In this document: piece by piece, positions 36,237 through 44,104 of the stretch
Layout: every line of letters starts with the position of its first letter
Numbering within the stretch: position 1 is the first letter of the stretch
NCBI GenBank assembly: GCA_021773435.1
Contig: JAJFKC010000048.1
Span: 53,456 to 117,455 of the forward strand
DNA: 64,000 nt
Reading direction: 5' to 3'
Source of the DNA: Porticoccaceae bacterium
GTDB lineage: Bacteria > Pseudomonadota > Gammaproteobacteria > Pseudomonadales > Porticoccaceae
Program-made: the position numbers and the translations under genes
Notes under the pieces: model-generated
Seen by the model: the letters and a program-made list of their open reading frames with translations, nothing else
Databases searched by the model: none
Told to the model about the DNA's origin: nothing

Positions 36237-37682
36237 TTAGCTGGCACGGGGCTGCTTTGCCTCGGCTTTTAAGGCGACTATGCCAGCGCTTTGCTCTTCC
36301 AGTACATGCAAAATACTGCGCGCATAGCCGTTAACCCAGGTGTGCAGGAGCAATGTCGGAATCGCCACCAGCAGACCGAGGACCGTGGTGACCAGAGCCT
36401 GAGAAATGCCTCCCGCCATTAGTTTGGGGTCGCCCGCGCCGAATATCGTAATCTGCTGAAATACGATAATCATGCCGGTAACCGTGCCCAGCAAGCCCAT
36501 TAAAGGCGCAATCATGGCGATAATTTTCAGCAGGTTGAGCGCGTACTCAATGGCCGGGCGTTCTTTTAATATTGCCTCGTGGAGTTTCAGCTCCATGGAT
36601 TCAGGGTCGAGCCCCGCATGGGCGTCCGCGACGCTGAGCACTCGACCCAGGGGGTTGTCCAGGGGCTTATCTAGAGACTGGTCTGGATCAGCCACTTCCG
36701 CGCCTAACTGTGCTCGAACGCGAACAGAGACCCTCCGTAAAACAAAAGCTCGCCACAGGGCTAATACCAACGCCAGAGCACCGATGCCAGTGATGACATA
36801 ACCTACCAAACCGCCCTGATGCCATTTTTCTATCAAACCGGGTCGGTCGGCCAAAGCATCCAGAAAATCACCGCCAGCCGGGCCAGTGGGGTCAATTTTC
36901 ACGGGGACAAAACCGACATTGGCAGCCTGCAGGGCGCTAGCGCCTTTAGCGAGGCCCCAGGGTTGGCGGGGCAGCTCAGTCAGTACGCCGCTGTCCGGGT
37001 TGTAACTCAGATAGTGGCCGTTAGAGACGAGATTAAACAAACCAATTCGCAGCACCTCTTGTTCACTTTGCGAGCCATCGGCGGCGAGGACATCTCGGGT
37101 AAAGCGACTGACCCGCCCCGCTTCGACCATCTCCCGGCTGATCTCGTAGGACAGGTTTTCGATATCTTCCAGGGAGGGCAAACGGCTATTGCCACTCATT
37201 TTTTCGATTAATTCATTTAAGGATTCGCTGCGTCCAGGATATTGAGCGCTGACTAATGATTGATCGAGGCGGGCAACGGTATCGCCTGCCGCCGCCGTAA
37301 TATGGCCAAATAACTCTTTTAATGTGCCCAGACGATTCTGCATTTGCTCATCTAATAGCTCCAGAGCCCGCTCGTTTTCAGCGAAGGTTTTTTCAAGTTC
37401 GGCGCTACGAACTTCCTGCTCAGCTTTTTTCTTTTGCGCCTGTTTGAGTAATTCAGCCTGGCGATTTTTATCCTGTTTAAAAGCCTGCTCACGCTGGCGA
37501 TGTTCTTTCGACTCACTCAGTTTTGCGGCTTTGATTAACTGCAGGAACTCGTCGAGTGACTTGGCTTTGGTGAGATTAGCCTGCTCCTCTGCCAACACTG
37601 TGACTGGTGTAATAAGTACTAAAACTATTAACAAGGCCCGGCTCAGGCTACTTTCGCGCAAGTCTTTTACAAAAGCACTCAC
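36237..37682 (-). CDS. Large ExbB-like protein (TtpC type)
   Basis: This is a 481-residue fusion of a long periplasmic coiled-coil region with a C-terminal MotA/TolQ/ExbB domain, as in TtpC of Vibrio TonB2 systems. A signal-like helix (RALLIVLVLITPVTVLA) precedes a charged coiled coil (about 40-135) and a globular part to about 275. Membrane helices follow at GYVITGIGALALVLALW, IAPLMGLLGTVTGMIIVF and ALVTTVLGLLVAIPTLL. The start is a GTG that overlaps the previous stop (GTGA). It probably tunes force or senses the cell wall for TonB; its partner is the DUF3450 protein upstream. Confidence 0.88.
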   Translation of the reverse strand: MSAFVKDLRESSLSRALLIVLVLITPVTVLAEEQANLTKAKSLDEFLQLIKAAKLSESKEHRQREQAFKQDKNRQAELLKQAQKKKAEQEVRSAELEKTFAENERALELLDEQMQNRLGTLKELFGHITAAAGDTVARLDQSLVSAQYPGRSESLNELIEKMSGNSRLPSLEDIENLSYEISREMVEAGRVSRFTRDVLAADGSQSEQEVLRIGLFNLVSNGHYLSYNPDSGVLTELPRQPWGLAKGASALQAANVGFVPVKIDPTGPAGGDFLDALADRPGLIEKWHQGGLVGYVITGIGALALVLALWRAFVLRRVSVRVRAQLGAEVADPDQSLDKPLDNPLGRVLSVADAHAGLDPESMELKLHEAILKERPAIEYALNLLKIIAMIAPLMGLLGTVTGMIIVFQQITIFGAGDPKLMAGGISQALVTTVLGLLVAIPTLLLHTWVNGYARSILHVLEEQSAGIVALKAEAKQPRAS

Positions 37683-38605
37683 GAAGCAGCCTCCGCTCTC
37701 GCACCCGCACTGGTATTTATTTTTGCTGCGCTCTTATTTGATGCTGGTGCTGGTGCTGGTGCTGGCTCGGGTGCGGCTATGGGCAACTTCATCATATCCA
37801 GAGGTGCCTGCTTTTTAGCCATGCGAATGGCATCGGCCACCGAGCGACGGTATTCGTTCGCCGATACCTCCTGCCACTGCCCGGTGTTTTTATCCCAGAC
37901 TTTGGTCAGCGCCTGGTCACCGCTTTGAAACAACAGAGCCAGGCGACCGATCCGCAAAAAAGTCCCCTGGCGCTGCTGTCCAGCTATTCCCAGAAGTTCA
38001 TCTGTGCCCAGTGACCCATCCATTCCCAGAAGCCCATCGAATTGTTCAATAGTGGCGCTGTATTCACTTTCAATATCGTAAAGCTCCAGCACCTGGCGGG
38101 ATTTTTCGGCGGCGCTAAAGCTGGCGGAATCCATATTTTTGCGCACCTGATCAATGCTGGACTGGCGCTCAGCTAACTTGAAAGGCAGATCGAGGCGAAT
38201 AAATTGCTCAAGCGCATCGAGCATGCTTAAAGACAAAGGGGTGATCTGCCGCTCGATCAAGGCGGCGTTTTCAATGGATTGTTCAATTTCCGACATGGTC
38301 CGGCGCTGGTTGTCGATTTGCCGCGAGAGCTGGGCGTTATAAACCTGCAAACCCTCTATTTGCTTGTTCACCAGCTGGAACTGACGCAGCAGGGCATCGC
38401 TTTGCTGCGCAGTAGCGTCAATACGGCGTTGCGAGGCCTGAGCCGCAGCGGTTTTGTCGGCCCCGGCTTTTATTACAGTGTCTAGCTCTGTTGCCTGTAG
38501 TCCAGGAGCCAGCCCTGGAATGAGCCCCGGAACCACGAAACCCAGAGCGACTGTCATTAATAAATGCCTGGCGATTACATTGTCTTTTTGTACAGTCTTT
38601 TTCAT
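37679..38605 (-). CDS. DUF3450 family periplasmic coiled-coil protein
   Basis: The 308-residue protein starts with a signal region (LLMTVALGFVVPGLIPGLAPG) and continues as a coiled coil with heptad spacing around QLVNKQIEGLQVYNAQLSRQ. A mixed domain holds FLRIGRLALLFQSGDQALTK and WQEVSANEYRRSVADAI. The tail is an unusual Ala-Pro repeat (PEPAPAPAPAS) before a basic end. DUF3450 genes head TonB2-type operons and lack a proven function. The stop overlaps the next start. It lies 22 bp after folA, so the TonB operon may be partly read through from folA. Confidence 0.85.
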   Translation of the reverse strand: MKKTVQKDNVIARHLLMTVALGFVVPGLIPGLAPGLQATELDTVIKAGADKTAAAQASQRRIDATAQQSDALLRQFQLVNKQIEGLQVYNAQLSRQIDNQRRTMSEIEQSIENAALIERQITPLSLSMLDALEQFIRLDLPFKLAERQSSIDQVRKNMDSASFSAAEKSRQVLELYDIESEYSATIEQFDGLLGMDGSLGTDELLGIAGQQRQGTFLRIGRLALLFQSGDQALTKVWDKNTGQWQEVSANEYRRSVADAIRMAKKQAPLDMMKLPIAAPEPAPAPAPASNKSAAKINTSAGARAEAAS

Positions 38606-38627
38606 TTGCTCGTTGACTCGTTTTTAA

Positions 38628-39131
38628 CTATTTTCTGTCCATGCGGACAAAAGTGCAGGCGGGAGTTTGCTCCTCTGCCTCGATATGCTGAACAGTGGTT
38701 TCCAGCCATTCATCCCTATTTAAATCTGGGAAAAATGCGTCGCCATCAACCTGAATATGAACCCGGGTCAAGTATAGACGTTGGGCTTTGGACAGCGCTT
38801 CGCGATAGATCATTTCACCGCCGATAACCATGACCTCCTCGACTCCAGAATCGTTAGCTATTTTTGCCGCCATCGTCAGGGCCTGGGCCAGGTCACCGGC
38901 AGTCTCAACGCCCTCGGCTTGCCAGGACGTATCACGGGTCATGACAATATTGGTGCGTCCCGGCAGGGGTTTACCTATGGACTCGTAGGTGCGACGACCC
39001 ATGATAATAGGTTTGCCCAGGGTCAACTGCTTGAAATATTTCAGGTCGGCGGAAATTCGCCAGGGCAGCTCGTTGTTATTACCGATAACACCGTTATCTG
39101 CTACCGCTACTATTAACGCAATTACCGTCAT
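38628..39131 (-). CDS. folA: Dihydrofolate reductase
   Basis: FolA reduces dihydrofolate with NADPH and is the trimethoprim target. The 167-residue protein shows IVAVADNGVIGNNNELPWRI with the substrate loop, catalytic Asp/Glu region DLKYFKQLT, the NADPH segments IIMGRRTYESIGKPLPGR and EVMVIGGEMIYREAL, and the YLTRVH strand. All key residues look intact. A GAGAGA site precedes the ATG. In E. coli it is unlinked to TonB genes; here it directly precedes the DUF3450-TonB operon. thyA, its metabolic partner, is 2.3 kb away. Confidence 0.95.
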   Translation of the reverse strand: MTVIALIVAVADNGVIGNNNELPWRISADLKYFKQLTLGKPIIMGRRTYESIGKPLPGRTNIVMTRDTSWQAEGVETAGDLAQALTMAAKIANDSGVEEVMVIGGEMIYREALSKAQRLYLTRVHIQVDGDAFFPDLNRDEWLETTVQHIEAEEQTPACTFVRMDRK

Positions 39132-39422
39132 TTATCTCTCTAGCCTGGTGAATTGGTTGGCAATGATAACTAGTCAAGCATCTCACAGAACTGTTTTTTC
39201 GACCGCTGGCGCGGAAAACGGTATTTTCCGGCAATCCAAACTGATTCGCTACTCCAGGCAGGATACCTGTCGCGCTGTATTCACGACATCAACGGCGGCA
39301 TCGACAGACTGCCCGATTAAACTGCCCAGAAAAATTGACCACAATAAAGCTAAGGGCTTACTATGCCGCGCAGCTTATTAATGGTCTACTCAGGTCAATC
39401 GCCCATACAGGATTTCTAAAAA
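39132..39422. other. Divergent intergenic region between folA and the OYE gene
   Basis: This 291-bp gap holds a 6-bp stem GGAAAA/TTTTCC near 39218-39234 and a partial Fur-like core (CAATGATAAC at 39161-39170) 30 bp before folA. Neither is strong. Short frames in it have no recognisable motif. It should contain the promoters of folA and of the divergent oxidoreductase gene, but clear -10/-35 pairs were not seen. Confidence 0.35.
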
Positions 39423-40502
39423 ATGCAGTCTTTATTCCAGCCCTTAAGCTTTATCCACGGCCCCGCCCTCAAAAACCGCTTTGCCCTTGCCCCACTGACC
39501 AACTTGCAAAGCCATCCCGATGGCCGCCTTTCAAATGATGAACATAAATGGCTGACCATGCGCGCTCAGGGTGGCTTTGGTTTAACCATGACCTGCGCGG
39601 CCCATGTGCAAGCGGTCGGCCAGGGTTTTCCGGGGCAGCTAGGTATTTTTTCTGACGACCATCTGGAAGGCCTAAGCCGCCTGGCTAAAGATATTAACCG
39701 GCACGACAGTCTATCCATTGTCCAAATCCATCACGCCGGAATGCGCTCACCAGAGGACTTAGTCGGACAGCGCCCGGTTGCACCTTCGGAAGATAGCGAA
39801 ACCAACGCACGAGCTTTATCAAGCGCCGAAGTAAAGCAATTGATCGAAGATTTTATTGCCGCCGCTGAACGTGCCGAAAAAGCCGGTTTTGATGGTATCG
39901 AAATTCACGGCGCACACGGCTATATCATCTGCCAGTTTCTCAGTAGCGAAACCAACCAGCGCGATGACCAGTACGGCGGCTCCCTGGAAAATCGATCACG
40001 GCTACTCTTCGACATCATCGCCGGTATTCGCCAGCGCTGCCGGGAAGATTTCAATATTGGTGTGCGCCTGTCCCCAGAACGCTTTGGCATTGTGCTCACC
40101 GAAGCCGTAGAAGTCGCCCAACGCTTAATGACCGAAGCCCAGGTCGACTATCTGGATATGTCGCTGTGGGATGTCTTTAAAGAACCCGCCGAAGAAGCTC
40201 ACCAGGGCCGCAGCTTGATGTCCTACTTCACCGAGCTGAATCGTGGTGAGGTGCGCCTGGGTGTGGCCGGAAAAGTCCGCACACCACAGAATGCGCAACA
40301 CTGCCTCGATGCCGGTATTGATTTTGTGTTGCTGGGCAGAGCCGCCATTTTGCATCACGACTTCCCCAACCAAACAGAGGCGGACAGTAATTTTATGCCG
40401 GTCCGTAATCCTGTCTCAGTGGATCACCTGCGCGCCGAAGGGCTGGGCGAAGCTTTTGTGGAATATATGGGCACCTGGAAGGGTTTTGTTGAGGCTGCTT
40501 AG
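39423..40502 (+). CDS. Old Yellow Enzyme-family NADH:flavin oxidoreductase
   Basis: This 359-residue FMN protein has the OYE TIM-barrel signatures: KNRFALAPLTNLQSHPDGRL at the start, IVQIHHAGMRS, the substrate-binding HGAHGYIICQF, QYGGSLENRSRLLFDII and the FMN phosphate site LGRAAILHHDFPN. It would reduce an activated C=C bond or similar electrophile with NAD(P)H. The natural substrate is unknown. It stands alone on the plus strand and is followed by a 12-bp hairpin and the integron-type cassette. Confidence 0.88.
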   Translation: MQSLFQPLSFIHGPALKNRFALAPLTNLQSHPDGRLSNDEHKWLTMRAQGGFGLTMTCAAHVQAVGQGFPGQLGIFSDDHLEGLSRLAKDINRHDSLSIVQIHHAGMRSPEDLVGQRPVAPSEDSETNARALSSAEVKQLIEDFIAAAERAEKAGFDGIEIHGAHGYIICQFLSSETNQRDDQYGGSLENRSRLLFDIIAGIRQRCREDFNIGVRLSPERFGIVLTEAVEVAQRLMTEAQVDYLDMSLWDVFKEPAEEAHQGRSLMSYFTELNRGEVRLGVAGKVRTPQNAQHCLDAGIDFVLLGRAAILHHDFPNQTEADSNFMPVRNPVSVDHLRAEGLGEAFVEYMGTWKGFVEAA

Positions 40503-40519
40503 CAGCAAAACTCAGAACG

Positions 40520-40556
40520 GGTGAATCAATAGCATCTGTAGTTGTATTGATTCACC
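40520..40556. terminator. 12-bp hairpin after the OYE gene
   Basis: GGTGAATCAATA (40520-40531) and TATTGATTCACC (40545-40556) form a perfect 12-bp stem with a 13-base loop, 18 bp after the oxidoreductase stop. There is no T-run on either side, so it may be a Rho-assisted stop or RNA-stabilising hairpin instead of a classical terminator. Confidence 0.5.
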
Positions 40557-40600
40557 GTGACTGCCATTACTCAAGGGGTTTCTCCACTTCGTAGGCGAGT

Positions 40601-40630
40601 CTGATAGTGGTAGCAATCATAAACTTAAGC
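40601..40630 (+). repeat. Left inverted repeat flanking the cassette
   Basis: The 30-bp segment from CTGATAGTGG to AACTTAAGC matches the reverse complement of 41324-41351 in 26 of 30 aligned columns (2 mismatches, 2 one-base gaps), with the inner 12 bp identical. It faces inward towards the attC-flanked cassette. Its distance to the attC site is 60 bp. Confidence 0.6.
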
Positions 40631-40689
40631 AAGTGTAGTGATTTGTATTGCATACTAGTATAGAGATAAGGCTAAGTGAATTTATAAAC

Positions 40690-40779
40690 GCCTAACCCAC
40701 CAGCGGAATAATGGTGACTGCTTTTTTCCGCAAGCACAGAGGAAGACAGCTTTGCGGTGTCCGGTACCGCTTGTTAGGC
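40690..40779 (-). repeat. Integron-type attC site
   Basis: On the minus strand the site starts GCCTAAC (R'') and ends GTTAGGC (R'), matching the RYYYAAC/GTTRRRY consensus exactly. Inside them AAGCGG and CCGCTGG form the L''/L' pair. A central imperfect stem (GCTTTGCGG with CCGCAAGC) and a variable loop complete a 90-bp palindrome of usual attC size. It begins 5 bp after the stop codon of the minus-strand gene at 40785-41177, where a cassette attC belongs. Confidence 0.82.
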
Positions 40780-40784
40780 TTTTA

Positions 40785-41177
40785 CTATGATATTGGTAAA
40801 TAAGGGTTGCCCTGCTCAAAGTACTGCAAAAGATTGAATGCGATCTCGCGGTTAGATTCACCTTTATTTTTAAGCGCATATTCAAGTGGGTAAGGGAAAG
40901 AAAGCGCAGCAACTGCTACAAAATAACCGCTAACCCACTGGCCAGCTCCGTTCAGAGACAATTCCCAGTAATATTCCGCCAAGGATTCCGGTGTTTCATC
41001 AAATTTTTTTACTATTGGTGCTAGAAGCTCATTGTGGGACCAAAGCTTCTTCATTTTATTTATTGCCTTTTCGGTAGACTTATCCGTGAATGAAAAACCT
41101 CGGTTGCTACCCATTTCTTTACTAATTTTGTAGATCTGTCGTGTATATTTGATCGAATTAATCAGTCTTATAATCAT
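40785..41177 (-). CDS. Gene-cassette protein of unknown function (130 aa)
   Basis: I do not recognise this 130-residue protein. It is basic at the N-terminus (MIIRLINSIKYTRQIYKISK), then mixed helical, with aromatic-rich segments (ESLAEYYWELSLNGAGQWVS) and a moderately hydrophobic stretch GYFVAVAALSFPYPLEYAL around residue 85-103. No signal peptide is clear. A strong AAGGAG site lies 8 bases before the ATG. The gene fills the space between two GTTAGGC core sites and its composition is AT-richer than its neighbours, as is usual for integron cassettes. It has no promoter of its own that I can see, and the nearest co-oriented upstream gene is thyA. Confidence 0.75.
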   Translation of the reverse strand: MIIRLINSIKYTRQIYKISKEMGSNRGFSFTDKSTEKAINKMKKLWSHNELLAPIVKKFDETPESLAEYYWELSLNGAGQWVSGYFVAVAALSFPYPLEYALKNKGESNREIAFNLLQYFEQGNPYLPIS

Positions 41178-41195
41178 GCCTCGATCTCCTTGGAA

Positions 41196-41202
41196 GCCTA
41201 AC
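41196..41202 (-). other. Upstream core recombination site of the cassette
   Basis: GTTAGGC on the minus strand, 18 bp before the start codon of the cassette gene, matches the 1R core site left at the upstream boundary of an inserted cassette. The partner half (RYYYAAC within about 60-140 bp upstream) was not found between 41203 and 41414, so this is a lone half-site, a degenerate attC, or an attI/secondary site junction. Confidence 0.65.
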
Positions 41203-41414
41203 GCTCAAATGTGCGGCGAAATTAAGAAACCAATTCTGGGAGACACACCAGCTACTTTTTCTCCCGAATTTGTGATTCGCGCTTCGATACCTTTACGATT
41301 AAATTCTCAGCCATTGCGGAAGCGCTTAAGTTTATTATTGCACCATCTCAGCGGCTTCGAGATTACCGGTTATGAACTTTTCCCGTCGCGACATATGCTT
41401 GAAATGCTTCCTAG
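41203..41414. other. Gap between cassette and thyA, including right inverted repeat
   Basis: This 212-bp stretch contains no supported gene. It carries the right copy of the inverted repeat at 41324-41351. A plus-strand frame through it (41149-41448) runs over the cassette start and the thyA end and looks like chance. No thyA terminator with a T-run was seen. Confidence 0.5.
41324..41351 (-). repeat. Right inverted repeat flanking the cassette
   Basis: Read on the minus strand from 41351 inward, CTGAGATGGT then GCAATAATAAACTTAAGC matches the left repeat at 40601-40630. With that repeat it bounds a 751-bp segment holding the whole cassette and its attC site. No exact target-site duplication was found just outside either copy. 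Confidence 0.6.
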
Positions 41415-42248
41415 TCAAACAGCAATGGGCGCTGCAATCCCCGGATGAGGCGCATAGCCTTCCAGCTGAAAATCGTCGTAGTCGAAACTAAAAATATCGC
41501 TGACTTCCGGATTTAATTTCATCTCCGGCAAGGCGTGGGGTTGTCGCGCTAGCTGTCGGTCGGCCTGTTCGAGATGATTCAAATAGAGGTGGGCATCACC
41601 CAGGGTGTGAATAAATTCACCGGGCTTAAGGCCGGCGACCTGAGCAATCATTAAGGTTAACAGGGCGTAGGAGGCGATATTGAAGGGCACGCCGAGGAAA
41701 ATATCGGCGCTACGTTGATAAAGCTGACAACTTAATTTTCCATCGGCGACGTAAAACTGGAAAAAGGCGTGGCAGGGAGCCAGCGCCATGCGGCGCTGTT
41801 CAACATTGACCTGAGGGGGAATGCTTTCGTCCGGCAACTGGGCCGGGTTCCAGGCCGAGACAATTAAGCGGCGGGAGTCAGGTCGGGTACGAAGTTGTTC
41901 GATGACTTCGGTGATTTGATCGATAGCTCCACCATCGGGCAGGGGCCAGGATCGCCATTGGTAACCGTAGACCGGGCCGAGGTCGCCGCTTTCTGTGGCC
42001 CATTCATCCCAGATGGATACGCCGTTATCACGCAGATATTGGGTATTAGTGTCACCTGATAAAAACCACAGCAGTTCGTAGATAATGGATTTGAGATGAA
42101 CTTTTTTGGTGGTGACGAGGGGAAAGCCATCGGCTAAATTAAAGCGCATCTGGTGACCAAAGACACTCAACGTGCCAGTTCCAGTGCGATCACCTTTTTC
42201 TGCTCCGTAGTTTCGTACGTGTCGCATTAAATCCAGATATTGCTGCAT
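41415..42248 (-). CDS. thyA: Thymidylate synthase
   Basis: ThyA methylates dUMP to dTMP with methylene-tetrahydrofolate, giving dihydrofolate that FolA recycles. The 277-residue protein has the folate-site start [26 protein letters not shown], shown here across the first 26 residues in part, then SIWDEWA, the catalytic Cys in [31 protein letters not shown] and the closing [15 protein letters not shown]. The 3' end is intact, so the neighbouring cassette lies outside the gene. It is 51 bp after lgt on the same strand, an arrangement shared with many gammaproteobacteria. Confidence 0.96.
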   Translation of the reverse strand: MQQYLDLMRHVRNYGAEKGDRTGTGTLSVFGHQMRFNLADGFPLVTTKKVHLKSIIYELLWFLSGDTNTQYLRDNGVSIWDEWATESGDLGPVYGYQWRSWPLPDGGAIDQITEVIEQLRTRPDSRRLIVSAWNPAQLPDESIPPQVNVEQRRMALAPCHAFFQFYVADGKLSCQLYQRSADIFLGVPFNIASYALLTLMIAQVAGLKPGEFIHTLGDAHLYLNHLEQADRQLARQPHALPEMKLNPEVSDIFSFDYDDFQLEGYAPHPGIAAPIAV

Positions 42249-42299
42249 ATTAAGGCCTGTAATTGTGCATATTTATGTGGATGCAGTTTTACGTTGGTA

Positions 42300-43112
42300 C
42301 TACTCTTGTGTAGAAATAATGCGGGTTTTACGGTACAACCAATATCCCCAGGCAAGTATCATTACCCCGGCGCCGATCATCGGCAAACTCAGTATTTGAC
42401 CTCTGGTCATCCAGTCGAACAAGTCAAAACCGATATGGTCGTCTGGCTCTCGGACAAACTCTACGGCAAAACGAAAAACGCCGTAAAGCACTAGAAACAA
42501 ACCGCTGACGATCGCTATAGGTCGGGGCTTCCTGGAAAACCACCACAGCACGCAAAACAGTACGAGGCCCTCAAGGGCAAACTGATACAGCTGTGAAGGA
42601 TGGCGGGCTAATTGCTCCGGGTCTCGAGGAAAGATCATACCAACAGGCAGTTCGGTGGCCCGCCCCCATAGCTCCTGACCAATAAAATTGCCTAGCCGGC
42701 CAAAACCGAGGCCTATGGGAACCAGTGGCGCAACAAAATCTGTGATTTCAAAAAATGACTGGCCGATACGTCGCGCGAATAGCGCCATCGCGATAATGAC
42801 GCCTAATAAGCCGCCATGAAATGCCATGCCGCCCTCCCACAAACGAAATAGCCATAGCGGGTCAGCGACCCATTTGTCGAAATTGTAAAACAGCACATAG
42901 CCACAGCGACCACCGAGGATCACGCCAAAGGCAGCGTAAACAATGAGGTCCTCTACCTGATCTTTACGAAGTGGTGACCAGGCACGTTGACTCCGTGAAC
43001 GGGCTAACAATAAGGCCGCCAAAAATCCGAGCAGGTACATGACTCCGTACCAGTGCACTTGCAGCGGGCCAAGGCTGATGAGAACTGGATCAATTTGTGG
43101 GTAGTTGAGCAT
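42300..43112 (-). CDS. lgt: Prolipoprotein diacylglyceryl transferase
   Basis: Lgt moves diacylglycerol from phosphatidylglycerol to the lipobox Cys of prolipoproteins in the inner membrane. The 270-residue protein has about seven helices. The N-terminus PVLISLGPLQVHWYGVMYLL carries the conserved Tyr-Gly, the catalytic His is in GGMAFHGGLLGV, and the Lgt signature GFGRLGNFIGQELWGR follows. REPDDHIG and the C-terminal helices are intact. It is probably co-transcribed with thyA. Confidence 0.95.
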   Translation of the reverse strand: MLNYPQIDPVLISLGPLQVHWYGVMYLLGFLAALLLARSRSQRAWSPLRKDQVEDLIVYAAFGVILGGRCGYVLFYNFDKWVADPLWLFRLWEGGMAFHGGLLGVIIAMALFARRIGQSFFEITDFVAPLVPIGLGFGRLGNFIGQELWGRATELPVGMIFPRDPEQLARHPSQLYQFALEGLVLFCVLWWFSRKPRPIAIVSGLFLVLYGVFRFAVEFVREPDDHIGFDLFDWMTRGQILSLPMIGAGVMILAWGYWLYRKTRIISTQE

Positions 43113-43281
43113 TGCTTGTGAAACGTCTCGTTAATTGCGTCTGTTAGGGATTGTTCGAGTGATAACTATGCCAATAACCAATAGGCCAGTGGCGGTAGAA
43201 AGACACCAGCATAACGGGTTAAAGACTCCTTTGTCATTGCCACTGTACCCTCGCAAAGCAGGGCTTTTGCTGCTAGGCCAC

Positions 43282-43956
43282 TCACGTAAAGACTTTTTCT
43301 CGCAAAGAGATGATGGGCCAGCCCCGTTGTCCAGCCTCAGCCCTTAATTTGTTGTCTGGATTTACAGCTATGGGATTATCAACTAACTCCAGGAGTGGTA
43401 GATCGTTGCTTGAGTCGCTATAAAAATAGCTGCCTTCGAGGTTTTTATCGCTGCCTTTCAGCCAATCCTGTATACGTTTTACCTTACCTTCCCGATAACT
43501 GGGTGTGCCCGACACTCTGCCAGTATAACGACCATCACATACTTCTGGCTCGGTCGCTATTACCTCATCAACATTAAGCTTTTGACAAATCGGTTCAACC
43601 ACAAAGCGGTTGGTGGCGGAGATAACTATCAGAAAATCACCCTGATCGCGATGTTTTGCAAGTAGCTGTTCAGCGGCGGGCAGCCACAGCGGGGCGATGA
43701 TTTCCGCCATAAATTCCCGGTGCAAGTTTTTTAACTCTTCGGGGGCAATATTTGCCAACGGCTCTAATGCAAAATCGAGATAGGCGTGCATATCCAGCGA
43801 ACCCGCCTCGTAATCCCGATAAAATTTTTCGTTCATGCGTTGATAATAATCGGCATCCACTTTATTTTTGTGGACTAACCACTTGCCCCACTCATAATCG
43901 CTGTCGCCTGCAATCAAGGTATTATCGAGATCAAACAACGCTAAGGACACTTTCAA
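43282..43956 (-). CDS. HAD subfamily IB phosphatase, SerB-like
   Basis: The 224-residue protein is a HAD hydrolase of the phosphoserine-phosphatase-like IB group. Motif I is FDLDNTLIAGDSD with the nucleophilic Asp, motif II FLIVISATN, motif III around a Lys in YREGKVKRIQ, and motif IV YFYSDSSNDLPLLELV. A helical cap lies between motifs I and II. Relatives near rppH and ptsP in Pseudomonas are annotated as HAD-IB hydrolases of unclear substrate; phosphoserine or histidinol phosphate are possible. It is divergent from rppH. Confidence 0.85.
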   Translation of the reverse strand: MKVSLALFDLDNTLIAGDSDYEWGKWLVHKNKVDADYYQRMNEKFYRDYEAGSLDMHAYLDFALEPLANIAPEELKNLHREFMAEIIAPLWLPAAEQLLAKHRDQGDFLIVISATNRFVVEPICQKLNVDEVIATEPEVCDGRYTGRVSGTPSYREGKVKRIQDWLKGSDKNLEGSYFYSDSSNDLPLLELVDNPIAVNPDNKLRAEAGQRGWPIISLREKVFT

Positions 43957-44104
43957 CTCGCCTTGCCAGCACCATAAAGTCGGGCAGAATACCGATATTG
44001 CCGGGCACCCTCAACGACTGTTTGCTGAGTGGTGAACAACTGTGGAACAATAAGCTTCCAGGTCTCCGCCACAGAGCGACACCCTGATAGGATATGAAGG
44101 GTAA

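Noticed and set aside
39158..39176. Fur box upstream of folA and the TonB operon
   Set aside because: Only about 10 of 19 positions match; too weak to call despite the attractive context.
40567..40653. 28-codon minus-strand frame left of the attC site (MQYKSLHLLKFMIATTIRLA...)
   Set aside because: It has no ribosome-binding site, and its similarity to the segment at 41324-41351 is at the nucleotide level with frame-breaking gaps, so a repeat is the better reading.
41203..41414. Second complete attC site upstream of the cassette
   Set aside because: A matching RYYYAAC core within the usual distance of the 41196-41202 half-site was not found.
41149..41448. 99-codon plus-strand frame across the cassette start and thyA end
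   Set aside because: It is antisense to two supported features and includes the right inverted repeat; composition is not protein-like.
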